Assembly: GCF_039521745.1 (NCBI RefSeq)
Contig: NZ_BAAACT010000050.1
Reading direction: 5' to 3' (one strand)
Source: Faecalicatena contorta
GTDB taxonomy: Bacteria > Bacillota > Clostridia > Lachnospirales > Lachnospiraceae
DNA: 64,000 bases
Under the pieces are notes generated by a model that made no database searches, was not told the DNA's origin, and saw nothing but the letters and a program-made list of their open reading frames with translations. Below are positions 42,924-52,984 of the stretch, one piece after another. A program made the position numbers and the translations under genes. Position 1 is the first letter of the stretch; the number at the start of each line of letters is the position of its first letter.

Positions 42924-45900
42924 CTTCCAGCAGCCGTCCGATCTCCAGTGGTTTTGCTACATGCTCGTTCATCCCCGCCTGTTTTGCCCTGTAAGCGTCA
43001 TCCGCAAATGCGTTGGCCGTCAGAGCAATAATTGGGATCTTCTCTGCATCCGGGCGCTGTCCGTTTTCTGCAAGTTTCCGGATCGCCCTTGCAGCGCCGT
43101 AGCCATCCAGCACCGGCATCTGGATATCCATCAAAATGAGGGCAAACTCTCCCGGCATTCCGGCGCAGAAGAGATCCACGGCCTCCTGTCCGTTGGAAGC
43201 ACATATAACATCCAGCCCATAAGCAGTCAGCAGTTCCTCGGCGATTTCCCGGTTCAGCGCATTGTCCTCCACCAGCAGTATCCTCATATGCCCGGCGAAT
43301 CCCGCCTCGGGCCCCGGCTGTACCGAAAAATGGGGATATACAGCTCCCTCTTCCTCCTGTGCAAGTTTTAGGAAGATCGTGACAGTAAAACGGGATCCCT
43401 TATTTAACTCACTCTCCACCTGGATGTTGCCGTTCATCATCTGTACCAGATTGCGGGTAATAGCCAGTCCCAGGCCAGTTCCCTGAATTCTGCTCACACG
43501 GGAATCTTCTGCCCGTTCAAAGGGCAGGAACATCTTGCTTTTAAACGGTTCCGACATGCCTATTCCGTCGTCTTCCACAACAAATTCGTAGCATCCGATC
43601 CCATTCCTTCCTGAAAGCTTTTCTTCCAGCCGGACATTGATATGACCGTTTTCATTGGTATACTTTACTGCATTAGAAAGCAGATTAAGCAGAATTTGCT
43701 TTACACGCACGGCATCCCCATACACCCAGCAGTGTTTTGGCTGCTTTACACAGGCTGTGTAAGCCAGCTTATGGCTGTCCGCATCGGGGCGGATGATCTC
43801 CGACACCTCCTCCAGTACGCCGTCAATCCGAAACTTATCCTCACTGAGCGCTACGCTGCCCGCTTCAATCTTGGACATATCCAGCACTTTATTGATTAAT
43901 TCGAGAAGATGCCCTCCGGACAGATCGATCTTATTCAGGCAGTCTTCCATCTTTTCCTTATCCTCCATATGATTCTTGGCAATGGTGGTCATGCCCAGAA
44001 TCGCATTCATCGGAGTTCTGATATCATGGCTCATCTTTGAAAGGAAATCAGACTTCGCCTGGTTTGCCTTATTCAGGGAATCATAAGCTTCTTCCAGTGC
44101 GTGCTTAGCCCGTTTTTCTTCCTCATAATATTCCAGTTCCTTCTGTTTTTCTGCACTGATATTACGAAACGCGATGATTGCAGTATCTGGTTTTTCGTTC
44201 TCCGCCTTTCTGAGATGCACTTCCATACGCAGCCACAGCTCGGACTGTCTGTTCCGGAATTCCACCTCCATATGCCGGTTCTCTGTTTTTAACTCTCTCA
44301 GAAGATTTTCTTTTCTGCAGATATCAGATACCTTATTCCAGTCAGCAAGATTAATTTCCCGCAAAATATAACTGCGGAGCTGGCCGGAATAGGAACCGTT
44401 TCTGGGAGGCGCCATTACACTTCCCGCCTCGGGCAGCCGAACCGCATAATAAGTGTCTTCCTCCAGATTCACATAGAAAATACTCACATACACGCCATTG
44501 ATTGCCTGGAGCGCAGACTGGTTCATGTAGAGGCGTTCACTGTTTTCTGAGAGCTCCGACTTCATCCTATGGATATTATAGAGTGCGCCTACCACGCGGG
44601 CCGGCTTTCCATTATCCATCACGAGCCGTCCGTTTGCCCTATACCATAAATAACTGCCAAGACCTGTCCGCGGAGTTGAACAGCGCACCTCAAACACTTC
44701 GGTCCGCCCTTTGCATATGTTATCCATTACCATTGGGACATCATCGGGATGCACAATCTCCTGCTCCAGCAGTGCTTTAGAATAATTTTCTATCTCGTTG
44801 CGAAGAACCCCCTCGCCCGTGATCGGTTCATAGCTGATAAAACGGTCTGCCTCCATATCGTATTCAAACATGACGGCAGAGCTGACCTCCATGGCCACAC
44901 GGTACATTTCCTGCTCCCGGTTCAGCTGCTCCTGAAGGATCTTTCTCTGCGTGATATCTATAACAGTGCGCTGCAGGATATTTTCACCTTCAGACGTGGT
45001 TCCCACAATCATAGTGGTACCCTGCATCCAGTGGACAGAACCGTCTTTCCAGATAACGCGGTACTCATTATCCTTGTAATCCCCGATTTTATTCAGCCCA
45101 TAATATATCTCATGCAGAACTTCCCGGTCTTCCGCGCTCACTGCCCCAAGCACACCTTCCTGCCAGTCCCCCATCCCCTCTTCTATACTGTGATATCCCA
45201 TCAGTAAAACAACGGCCCAGTTAAGAGAAATTAAGCGGTAACTGCCGTCACGGCATTGAACAAAGCGTATAATCCCGCAGGGTACGGTATCGTAGATACT
45301 CGTCAGCAGTTCGGTCTGCTCGCGAAGACGCTGGGCATCCTCCTCAGATCCCGTTATATCCAGATACAGGCTGTTGACCATCCAGTTTCCGTCCGCGTCC
45401 TGTGCCTTTTTTCCACTGTCAATAATCCACTTCAGACTTCCGTCCTTACACCGGACCCGGTATTTTGTGGAATACTCCAGCCCGCCGTCTTTGAAGGCTT
45501 CCGCGCAGTCGGCCAGCGCCTGTTCCAGGTCCGGAGGGTATACTGTCCCCACCGCAGTGCCGCCTGTGGCCTCCATAAACTCCTCCACCGTATAGCCAAA
45601 CAGGCCGGCCGCCTCCCTGCTCACAAATGCAAAAGAATAGGTATCATCGTCATTGCTGATTTTAAGTCCGCCCGCAATTGAGGACATGATCACTTCCATC
45701 TGCCGGTTCTGCTGCTTCTTCTCCTCCTCCAGAGCCAGAAGGCGCTCCTGCACATATTCATAGGACTGTCTGCCGATCTTATCCGGAAACAGTTCCCCCT
45801 CCAGCAGTTCCTGGTAGGGATTGGAACAATGGATATGGGAACAGCGCAGCCCCTCATCCGTATCCCGGAATACAAATGTCACCCTCTGATGTGCTTTAAG

Positions 45901-46227
45901 GTACATCTCGGTATTGGGGTCTGTGGCAATCCACATGCGCCCCATCACCACGTATACATCTTCCACCGGAACAATGACATCATATTCTTCATCCCATATC
46001 ATGCATTTCGGTATGACCCCGCCGTAATTCAGAAACTGCTTCGTACAGGCTTCCCGGCCTGAGAGGCACTCATCTTCTCCGGTGCCGAGCCAGGAAAACT
46101 GGGGAGAAAACAATGCCGTAATCCCCTCCATATCATGATCGCAGTAATGCATGTGCATCATACTGCTGGCCAGGTTTTTCACATCCTCCAAACGTTGATT
46201 GTACTCTCTGTCTGTTTTTGTTCTCAC
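42904..46227 (-). CDS. Hybrid sensor histidine kinase with SnoaL-like and multiple PAS domains
   Basis: 1107 residues, no transmembrane helix. Residues about 10-150 look like a SnoaL-like/NTF2-fold domain (MEGITALFSPQFSWLGTGED). Three to four PAS-type domains follow (about 180-700), then HisKA (FLSKMSHDIRTPMNAILGM), ATPase domain (LLNLLSNAVKYTNE, VEDDGIGMS, GTGLGLAITRNL) and a receiver (LILMDIQMPVLDGYGA). A cytosolic sensor of several ligands or redox state. No DNA-binding output nearby. Start ATG at 46227 is the only good candidate. Convergent with the FUSC gene, 20-base overlap. Confidence 0.88.
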   Translation of the reverse strand: MRTKTDREYNQRLEDVKNLASSMMHMHYCDHDMEGITALFSPQFSWLGTGEDECLSGREACTKQFLNYGGVIPKCMIWDEEYDVIVPVEDVYVVMGRMWIATDPNTEMYLKAHQRVTFVFRDTDEGLRCSHIHCSNPYQELLEGELFPDKIGRQSYEYVQERLLALEEEKKQQNRQMEVIMSSIAGGLKISNDDDTYSFAFVSREAAGLFGYTVEEFMEATGGTAVGTVYPPDLEQALADCAEAFKDGGLEYSTKYRVRCKDGSLKWIIDSGKKAQDADGNWMVNSLYLDITGSEEDAQRLREQTELLTSIYDTVPCGIIRFVQCRDGSYRLISLNWAVVLLMGYHSIEEGMGDWQEGVLGAVSAEDREVLHEIYYGLNKIGDYKDNEYRVIWKDGSVHWMQGTTMIVGTTSEGENILQRTVIDITQRKILQEQLNREQEMYRVAMEVSSAVMFEYDMEADRFISYEPITGEGVLRNEIENYSKALLEQEIVHPDDVPMVMDNICKGRTEVFEVRCSTPRTGLGSYLWYRANGRLVMDNGKPARVVGALYNIHRMKSELSENSERLYMNQSALQAINGVYVSIFYVNLEEDTYYAVRLPEAGSVMAPPRNGSYSGQLRSYILREINLADWNKVSDICRKENLLRELKTENRHMEVEFRNRQSELWLRMEVHLRKAENEKPDTAIIAFRNISAEKQKELEYYEEEKRAKHALEEAYDSLNKANQAKSDFLSKMSHDIRTPMNAILGMTTIAKNHMEDKEKMEDCLNKIDLSGGHLLELINKVLDMSKIEAGSVALSEDKFRIDGVLEEVSEIIRPDADSHKLAYTACVKQPKHCWVYGDAVRVKQILLNLLSNAVKYTNENGHINVRLEEKLSGRNGIGCYEFVVEDDGIGMSEPFKSKMFLPFERAEDSRVSRIQGTGLGLAITRNLVQMMNGNIQVESELNKGSRFTVTIFLKLAQEEEGAVYPHFSVQPGPEAGFAGHMRILLVEDNALNREIAEELLTAYGLDVICASNGQEAVDLFCAGMPGEFALILMDIQMPVLDGYGAARAIRKLAENGQRPDAEKIPIIALTANAFADDAYRAKQAGMNEHVAKPLEIGRLLEVMHRWI

Positions 46228-46356
46228 GCCGTCTAAACCCGCTTTCTTATTATTTTAACCAGTCCCACATGCGGTATTTCTTTCGCACCTGGCAGGTAAT
46301 TCGGTTGTTTCTTAATTATACTGAATCCCGGCTTAAAACACAACGAAAATCGCGGT

Positions 46357-48705
46357 TCAATAACGTCCGCCTTCCTCACAGTACGGACACGTTTTGTTCT
46401 TCTGCGTCCTGCTTGCGGCGTCTGCCTGCCATGAGTGTCCTTTTTCGCAGATCCAAAAGACCGGTTTTCTGCTTGTACAGGTCAGGTCATGGGGCTGAAG
46501 CGAACCGTTTTTCCTGTAATCCCACTCCCTTACCAGGGCCGGAAAACAAGCTGCCAGCGAATTTTCCCTGCATACCCGGTATCCGGCGCAGTAGGGGCAG
46601 CCCTTTTTGCTGCCCACCTCATGCGAGATCCTCCTGCACCATTCATGATGCGGATACTTCGTGCACTGCCACCAGACTTTTTCTCCGGATCCGGCTGAAA
46701 CATTTTTGGGATGCAGCATTTTATTTTTACCATAATGCCAGCGGGCTGCCACCTCCGGATGCGTCTTATCCAGGCTGTTCCCGCCGCGCACATACCGGCT
46801 GCGGCATACAGGACATCTGCTGCCTGCAGTTCTGGCCTGAATCTCCTTTTCCCATTCATGCCCGGCAGAACAGATCCACCATACTTTTTTATTGGATTTC
46901 GGCCGCACATCCTTTGGAGTTAGCGGATCGTTTTTCTCATAATTCCATTCAGCCGCAACATGCGGGTATACAGCCTCCAGGTTCTCCCCTTCTGTCGGCC
47001 TGCGACCGGAGCAATAAGGGCAGCCCCGCCCCAGAACACTGCGGTTGGATATCTTAGCCTTCCAGGAATGGCCTTTTTCACAGATCCAATAGGCATAGTT
47101 GTTATTCGCACAGGATAACTCCCACGGAGAGCCCTCGTTTTTCTCCCAGTCCCATTGTTCCAAAAGCTCCGGTTTTTTTGCAGCCAGGCTGTTCTCCCTT
47201 GTGAGCCTTCTGCCGCTGCAGTAGGGGCACCTTCCGCTTTTCACCATCTCTCTGACATTCCGCCTCCACGTATGGCCCTTTTCGCAGCGCCAGCTGACTA
47301 TTGCGTGGGAGCCTACCGATACGTCATCCGGCGTAAGCCCATCATTGCCTTCGGTATCCCACATCTTCGCAATCCCCGGATTCTGCACTGACAGCCGGTT
47401 CTCATTGCTCACTCTGTGCCCGGAACAAAAAGGGCAGCCATAACCGCGGTTGGTCCGTTTATTTGGGGACATTTTCCAGACATGCCCTTTTTCGCACTGC
47501 CAAGTATAATCAGTTCCTGCTCCGTATTCCACCATCTCGGGAGTAATCGGCCAGTTCGCCTCCTTATGCCATTCCCCTGCGAGCTCCGGATATCTGGACG
47601 CCAGGCTGTTTTTCTTTTTACCTTCCACCAGAAGCGTACGGATATACTGGGCATCGCGGACGACATCCACATCCATCTTTATGTTCATCCCATAATGGCT
47701 GTTTATGTATCTCACAATCGCGGACACAACCTCATTCATATACTTATACGAATGGTCAACACTGCAGACAATCTCTCGTTTTGTCTCTTGTTTCTGCTCT
47801 TTTGTTCCTTTTGCTTCCCAGTCCCGTTCCCCTGTCTGCTCTCTGACCGTCAGCACCCCGATCCCGATGCTTTGCAGATAGTCCGCTTTACGATTATCAT
47901 AATCCGCCCGGTCATATATCTCATGGAACACTCCATTATACTCAATCCCCAGCTGAAGGTCCGGTATAAAGACATCCACTTCAAAACAATCGATCACAGC
48001 TCTGTTGGTGCATTCCGGGAAAATTTTCTTCATATAATAATAAATCACCTGTTCCGGGAAAGAAGTTTTCCCCTGCTTTTTGCAAACCGGACAGCCCTGT
48101 GCATGCTGCGTCCTGTTTGACACAAACGCCCGCCACCTATGCGTGGGGTTAAAGCTGCACTGCCAGTAAACCTTCTTCCCGCTGAATGGATGTATTTCTT
48201 CCGGTTTCAGGTCATTTTTTTCATAATCCCATTCCCGTGCAATCCCCGGAAACAGCGCCTGCAAATTATACTCTTCACTTACCAGCTCTCCCCGGCAGTA
48301 GCAGCATCCCTTAAAATCCCCCTGCTCATTCGGGCTCTTATACCAGCTGTGCCCGCGATCACATTTCCACCAGAATTTCTTACCCGAACCGGGAAGCACC
48401 TGATCCGGGGTCCTCTCATTCTTCTCATAATCCCAGCACTTTGCCAGCTCCGGATAAATCCGTTCCAGATTATACTCCTCCGATACCCGCCTGTGAGAAC
48501 AATAAGGGCAGTCCGTATACTTACACCTATTACGCCATGCAGGAGGAGCTGTCCACGTATGCCCCCGCCCGCACCTCCAGGAAACCGCCTCTCTGGAACT
48601 ACTCGGCACCTCCTCTGGAGAAAGCCCATTCACCTCATAATCCCACTGTTCAAGCACCTCTTCCCGCCCATGCCTCTTACAATAATCATAAAAAGATATT
48701 CTCAT
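46357..48705 (-). CDS. Multi-zinc-ribbon protein with a central Vsr/PD-(D/E)XK-like nuclease domain
   Basis: 782 residues. Nine zinc-ribbon repeats of the DUF4379 type (pattern WxCxxGHxW...CPxC) alternate with linkers of the form EWDYEKNxxLxPxxV; three lie before and six after a central domain (about 215-300). That domain (SFPEQVIYYYMKKIF, FEVDVFIPDLQLGIEYNG, RKADYLQSIGIGVLTVREQ) resembles Vsr/DUF559-type endonucleases with Asp, Glu and a following polar residue in the catalytic places. Zinc ribbons would give DNA or RNA binding. A defence or mobile-DNA role is possible. AGGAG site before the ATG. Confidence 0.82.
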   Translation of the reverse strand: MRISFYDYCKRHGREEVLEQWDYEVNGLSPEEVPSSSREAVSWRCGRGHTWTAPPAWRNRCKYTDCPYCSHRRVSEEYNLERIYPELAKCWDYEKNERTPDQVLPGSGKKFWWKCDRGHSWYKSPNEQGDFKGCCYCRGELVSEEYNLQALFPGIAREWDYEKNDLKPEEIHPFSGKKVYWQCSFNPTHRWRAFVSNRTQHAQGCPVCKKQGKTSFPEQVIYYYMKKIFPECTNRAVIDCFEVDVFIPDLQLGIEYNGVFHEIYDRADYDNRKADYLQSIGIGVLTVREQTGERDWEAKGTKEQKQETKREIVCSVDHSYKYMNEVVSAIVRYINSHYGMNIKMDVDVVRDAQYIRTLLVEGKKKNSLASRYPELAGEWHKEANWPITPEMVEYGAGTDYTWQCEKGHVWKMSPNKRTNRGYGCPFCSGHRVSNENRLSVQNPGIAKMWDTEGNDGLTPDDVSVGSHAIVSWRCEKGHTWRRNVREMVKSGRCPYCSGRRLTRENSLAAKKPELLEQWDWEKNEGSPWELSCANNNYAYWICEKGHSWKAKISNRSVLGRGCPYCSGRRPTEGENLEAVYPHVAAEWNYEKNDPLTPKDVRPKSNKKVWWICSAGHEWEKEIQARTAGSRCPVCRSRYVRGGNSLDKTHPEVAARWHYGKNKMLHPKNVSAGSGEKVWWQCTKYPHHEWCRRISHEVGSKKGCPYCAGYRVCRENSLAACFPALVREWDYRKNGSLQPHDLTCTSRKPVFWICEKGHSWQADAASRTQKNKTCPYCEEGGRY

Positions 48706-49166
48706 ATGTATTCTCCTAAAAACACTAATAAAATAAGTATAACATAAAGTGAAAATTTGGAAAACTTACCTATTTCTTACTGGTCAATTGTATGACCCCT
48801 CAATTCAATCCGCCTTCCCCGCCACTTTCCGCTGCTCCGCCTCCCGCCCGGACGCACCAGCGTTATAGAAACCCAAACGGAAGCCCCCCCCCCCCGGAAC
48901 ATGATATCGGGGGCTGGAAGAGCGTAGGCACGGCTGTAAGCTGGAGCTGAGAAAAAAAGCAGAAAAACCGGGGTGATTTTTGTGATACCGAGTCACAAAA
49001 ATCCCTGACCCCAGCGCGTGAAGCCATCCAGGCTTCACGTGATGTGTCCAGGTTACCCCGATTTTTCTGTTTTTCTGCTTTTTTACTCTACTCCAGCTTA
49101 CAGCCGTGCCTACGCTTTTTCAGCCCCCTATATCATGTTCCGTAGGGTGTCTTCCGTTATGGGCTT
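48706..49166. other. Gap holding a large palindromic element
   Basis: Most of this gap is the inverted repeat at 48896-49141 and its adjoining C12 run. The remaining 48706-48883 is leader/upstream DNA of the zinc-ribbon gene without recognised features. Confidence 0.5.
48884..49141. mobile_element. Large palindromic element with internal hairpins and a C12 edge
   Basis: A 12-base C run at 48884-48895 adjoins arms 48896-48974 and 49055-49141, which match over about 80 bases except for a short insertion and scattered changes (both contain CAGCTTACAGCCGTGCCTAC or its complement). The centre holds two further hairpins: GATTTTTGTGA / TCACAAAAATC and CGTGAAGCC / GGCTTCACG. No coding sequence. Non-autonomous transposon, or a structured RNA. 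Confidence 0.65.
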
Positions 49167-50126
49167 CTATAAAGCGTCCACCCTCCCAAAGCTTTTAAGG
49201 AACCCCACCTTATCGATGGCCTTCACTCCCATCCACCAATTTGCGCTGATTGCAAATTCTTTTGCGTATTTCTCCCCCAGATCAAACCAGCTCCATGTGA
49301 TATCCCATACTCCGCCCGGATTACGCGTATCTATCAGATAATCCAGCTCTTTCTCTACGATTTCTTCGTTTCCTTTATACAATGGACTGTTTGGCGACTC
49401 GATAAATTCCGACGGCCTAGGTGTGTACATTGCCCACTTTTCCGGGTTCCGCTCAATTCTGCTATTAGAAGCCTCTCCCATTTTCTCCAGAAGCCTCCCG
49501 CATTCCAGATCCGGAAACAGGCCTTTCTGCAACACATCTATCAAAAGCACGCACATGCCGCCGGCCCCCATTTCTCCAAAATCTTCCGTGGATTCCGCTT
49601 TTTTAAGAAGCTGTTCTGTATACTTCAGCGCCTTATTATATACAGATGTCTCCGGTTCTGCGTAATGCAGAATGAAAGAGCAAAGGCCTGCAGTGATTCC
49701 CAGGCTCTGCAGTTTGTTTTCTTTTTCACTGAATGTCCACCATGGCGCATGAGGGTAATTGTCACTGGATGGGATTGAGAAAAACCATCCGTCTTCATCG
49801 CTGTAAACCCCGCTGTCCAGATAACGTAAGATTCCCTGAACCATAGGGTGATCCGTGCCTGCATGCTCCATTAACTCTATTTTTCTAAGCGTAATAGCTG
49901 CTGTCATTGTAGCGTAGGGAGAAGATTCCGGGTTCCAGCCGTCGGGTTCTACCGCGTTTCCAAATCCGCCGTCCTCATTCTGATAATATGACAGTTCCTC
50001 TGCAACCGCCTCCCGCGTCCCGTCTTCATGAAAATAATTCCACAGGGCCATCTCCAGTGGTCTTGCGTTTCTGTGAAACCATGTACGTATTTCCTGATAA
50101 TCTTTTTGTTTGAGCGTCTTCATCAT
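49167..50126 (-). CDS. Alpha/alpha-toroid protein, terpene-cyclase/prenyltransferase-like fold
   Basis: 319 residues. QNEDGGFGNAVEPDGWNPE and NPGGVWDITWSW are QW-like motifs of squalene-hopene cyclase and prenyltransferase toroids. The DxDD protonation motif of cyclases is not evident, so enzymatic activity is uncertain. Cytosolic, single gene. Similar 300-residue proteins of unknown role are common in Clostridia. Start ATG 50126 or one codon later. Confidence 0.7.
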   Translation of the reverse strand: MMKTLKQKDYQEIRTWFHRNARPLEMALWNYFHEDGTREAVAEELSYYQNEDGGFGNAVEPDGWNPESSPYATMTAAITLRKIELMEHAGTDHPMVQGILRYLDSGVYSDEDGWFFSIPSSDNYPHAPWWTFSEKENKLQSLGITAGLCSFILHYAEPETSVYNKALKYTEQLLKKAESTEDFGEMGAGGMCVLLIDVLQKGLFPDLECGRLLEKMGEASNSRIERNPEKWAMYTPRPSEFIESPNSPLYKGNEEIVEKELDYLIDTRNPGGVWDITWSWFDLGEKYAKEFAISANWWMGVKAIDKVGFLKSFGRVDAL

Positions 50127-50200
50127 CCTATTCCTCCATCAGTCTTTTACAGAAATATTATCAGAATCAGGCCTGTCCGTATTGTAAAAAAACGACATGG

Positions 50201-51061
50201 TCATTGGTTTTTTATGGCAATTTTCTTAGCCCCCTCCGGGTTTGTACCGTGAAAACGCCTGAATTCCTTTAATAGATGCGCCTGGTCTGTGTACCCGTAA
50301 CGGTATACTGCGTTCTGCGCGTTAAATGACTCCGACGTCACGATCTCCCGCCATACATTCTGGTAACGCACCAGGCTGGCAATCTTTTTCGGAGGCATGC
50401 CTATCTTCTGCAGAAACAGGCGCTCGATCTGTCTCTGGCTGACCGCACTGTACTCACAGATATCCCGGACAGCCACCGCGCCCGATGCAGACAATATTCG
50501 TTGTATCGAATTGAGCAGATCTGAATTTTCCTCTGCCTTTTCCAGCTTCTGCAGCAAAAATGCCTCCACATATGCTATCCGCTCTTCCACCTCCGTCAGA
50601 TAAAAGAACGGGTCAAAGAGCCGGCCCCAGCCTTCTCCCAGAGCCTCCAGCTCCGTTGTCTGATTACACGCATCTTTCAGATTCATAGAAAAGAAAAAAC
50701 TGGCGGCCCAAAAGTGAAAACGAATGGCAAAACTGCTGACTATGTCCGTATCTTCCCGTGACTGTGCCAGAAACGGCTTGTCCTGTATCCCGCACAAATA
50801 ACCGGTAATCTTCTGGCTGGTATGGTTTACATTTACAATAATATCCATACAGGTATCCGGTATCACCAGCACCTCCCTGCTGCTTCCTTTATAATTGTGA
50901 CAGCTATTCTGTCTGCCGTCTATAGGTATGTAATCCCCCTCCGTCCAGTAACATGCCACATAAGGTGACAGGGAAACGCATGGACTGTACTCTCTGTAAG
51001 TATCGTCCGCTAAAAAAGGACGGGCGGTCAGCGGACGGTATATATTGTGAAATGTCAGCAT
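50201..51061 (-). CDS. AraC-family transcriptional regulator with DUF6597-like N-terminus
   Basis: 286 residues from ATG 51061 (AGGAG seven bases upstream). The N-terminal part (RPFLADDTYREYSPCVSLSPYVACYWTEG, given here as YREYSPCVSLSPYVACYW) is the sensor type often called DUF6597; a helix-turn-helix pair lies at about 195-275 (RDICEYSAVSQRQIERLFLQ, AVYRYGYTDQAHLLKEFRRF). It probably controls a nearby or distant stress or transport gene; the DUF1538 operon is divergent from it. Confidence 0.9.
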   Translation of the reverse strand: MLTFHNIYRPLTARPFLADDTYREYSPCVSLSPYVACYWTEGDYIPIDGRQNSCHNYKGSSREVLVIPDTCMDIIVNVNHTSQKITGYLCGIQDKPFLAQSREDTDIVSSFAIRFHFWAASFFFSMNLKDACNQTTELEALGEGWGRLFDPFFYLTEVEERIAYVEAFLLQKLEKAEENSDLLNSIQRILSASGAVAVRDICEYSAVSQRQIERLFLQKIGMPPKKIASLVRYQNVWREIVTSESFNAQNAVYRYGYTDQAHLLKEFRRFHGTNPEGAKKIAIKNQ

Positions 51062-51425
51062 ACATGATCTCCTCTCCATGTCTCGTTTTATAAGCTACTT
51101 AACTTTAACATACCCTAAAATGTTATACAAGCGGTCTCCTCCTGCTGATTCTCTTGTGACACAAGATATTGATACTATTCACGTCCTATGGACCGTGCAT
51201 AGTATCAATATATTTGCATAACTTTAGACTTGCCGGCGAATGGGGGCGAGCATACCCTACCCCACTTTCATAAAAAGCAGCACCGATACATTTTTTATGA
51301 ACTTTTCATAAAAAAATATTTCGGTGCCAAAGAATTTATGTTATACTAATACTTATAATGAGAGCAATTCTCGGTAACTGTACAATTTTTTCAGACACGT
51401 TCTAGAAAGGAGTCATGGTGAAAGT
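51062..51425. promoter_or_regulatory. Divergent regulatory region with a 13-bp inverted repeat
   Basis: ATATTGATACTAT (51166-51178) and ATAGTATCAATAT (51199-51211) form a perfect dyad around a GC-rich 20-base loop with its own weak stem. Downstream, TATACT and TATAAT hexamers (51342-51359) probably belong to the DUF1538 promoter. TTTCGGTGCC at 51329 recalls the MarR operators at 62052. No gene in this 364-base gap other than a possible four-codon ATG leader at 51415. Confidence 0.5.
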
Positions 51426-52961
51426 TTGAGTATTACAAAAAAATTAAATGAGAAATGGCGGGAGGCGGTAAGCGCTGTTCTGCCGATTATCGGTATCGTA
51501 CTCTTTTTATGCTTTGGAGTAGCGCCGATTTCCCCAAGTATCTTACTTTGCTTTTTGATCGGAGCCGTACTGCTTTTGCTGGGCATGATGTTTTTTACGC
51601 TCGGTGCAGAGGTTGCAATGACACCGATGGGTGAACGGGTCGGCACCTGTCTGACCAAAAGTAAGAAGCTGTTGCTCGTAGTTGGAATTTCTTTTTTACT
51701 TGGGGCAATTATCACAATATCGGAGCCGGATCTGCAGGTTCTTGCACAACAGGTTCCATCCGTTCCAAATATGGTATTGATTTTATCTGTAGCGTGTGGT
51801 GTGGGTGTTTTTCTGGTCGTTTCATTTTTGCGTATGCTGTTTGGAATACCGCTGCCGCCTTTGCTTCTGATTTTCTATTTTATTATCTTTGTGCTGGCAT
51901 TTTTCGTGCCTGAAGATTTTCTGGGTGTAGCCTTTGACTCCGGTGGCGTGACAACGGGTCCTATGACAGTTCCATTTATCATGGCTTTAGGTATTGGTAT
52001 TTCCTCAATCCGAAGTGACCGGCATGCAGCGGATGACAGTTTCGGTCTTGTTGCGCTCTGCTCGATTGGCCCGATACTGGCGGTTATGATTCTGGGAATG
52101 ATCTACAATCCGAAGGAAAGCGCATATGTACCGCCTGTCATTCCGGACATTGAAAATTCAACGGAGCTATGGCATCTGTTCGCTGTTGAGTTTCCTACTT
52201 ATATGAAAGAAATTGCCCTTTCTCTGCTGCCTATTGTGCTGTTTTTCCTTGCTTTTCAGCTTTTAGTTTTAAAACTGTCAAAACGTACGCTTATGAAAAT
52301 ATTTATGGGTCTTATCTATACATATATCGGTCTGGTTCTGTTTTTGACCGGGGTTAATGTGGGATTTATGCCCGCCGGAAATTATCTGGGCCAGGTACTC
52401 GCGGGCCTGGAACATCACTGGACGCTGATTCCGATTGCAATGGTGATGGGATATTACATTGTAAAAGCCGAGCCTGCCGTATATGTGCTGAATAAGCAGG
52501 TAGAGGAAATTACAGACGGCGCTATTTCGGCAAAAGCTATGGGAATCGGACTCTCTGTGGGTGTGGCGATCTCACTTGGCATCGCAATGATCCGGGTGAT
52601 GACAGGGATTTCTATTCTCTGGTTCTTAATCCCGGGTTATGCTCTTGCGCTGGGTATCTCGTTTTTTGTGCCCAAGATCTATACTGCCATCGCTTTTGAC
52701 TCCGGCGGCGTGGCTTCCGGCCCCATGACGGCTGCCTTCCTGCTGCCGCTGGCACAGGGAGCATGCGTGACCCTGGGCGGAAATATCGTAACGGATGCAT
52801 TTGGATTAGTAGCAATGGTTGCCATGACACCGCTCATTACGATTCAGGTCATGGGGCTTTATGCAAAACTTGTAAACAGCAGAAGCGGGCAGGATACCAT
52901 ACCTGCACAGCCGGCAAGTGATTTTGAGATGCTGGATGATGATGCAATTATAGACTTATAA
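51426..52961 (+). CDS. DUF1538 membrane transporter (two tandem DUF1538 domains)
   Basis: 511 residues, about twelve hydrophobic helices in two repeated halves. Each half carries the same signature: VAFDSGGVTTGPMTVPFIMA (about 176-195) and IAFDSGGVASGPMTAAFLLP (about 424-443). DUF1538 proteins are predicted transporters of unknown substrate. Start is TTG 51426, poorly placed relative to the GGAG at 51409; a tiny ATG GTG AAA GTT TGA frame at 51415-51429 overlaps and could couple translation. The next gene encodes a P-II-like regulator that should control it. Confidence 0.8.
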   Translation: MSITKKLNEKWREAVSAVLPIIGIVLFLCFGVAPISPSILLCFLIGAVLLLLGMMFFTLGAEVAMTPMGERVGTCLTKSKKLLLVVGISFLLGAIITISEPDLQVLAQQVPSVPNMVLILSVACGVGVFLVVSFLRMLFGIPLPPLLLIFYFIIFVLAFFVPEDFLGVAFDSGGVTTGPMTVPFIMALGIGISSIRSDRHAADDSFGLVALCSIGPILAVMILGMIYNPKESAYVPPVIPDIENSTELWHLFAVEFPTYMKEIALSLLPIVLFFLAFQLLVLKLSKRTLMKIFMGLIYTYIGLVLFLTGVNVGFMPAGNYLGQVLAGLEHHWTLIPIAMVMGYYIVKAEPAVYVLNKQVEEITDGAISAKAMGIGLSVGVAISLGIAMIRVMTGISILWFLIPGYALALGISFFVPKIYTAIAFDSGGVASGPMTAAFLLPLAQGACVTLGGNIVTDAFGLVAMVAMTPLITIQVMGLYAKLVNSRSGQDTIPAQPASDFEMLDDDAIIDL

Positions 52962-52984
52962 TTCAAATAAGAATCGAGGATTTT

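Noticed and set aside
47416..48120. Long antisense frame within the zinc-ribbon gene
   Set aside because: Composition is that of a complementary frame; no start context; the sense gene has clear zinc motifs.
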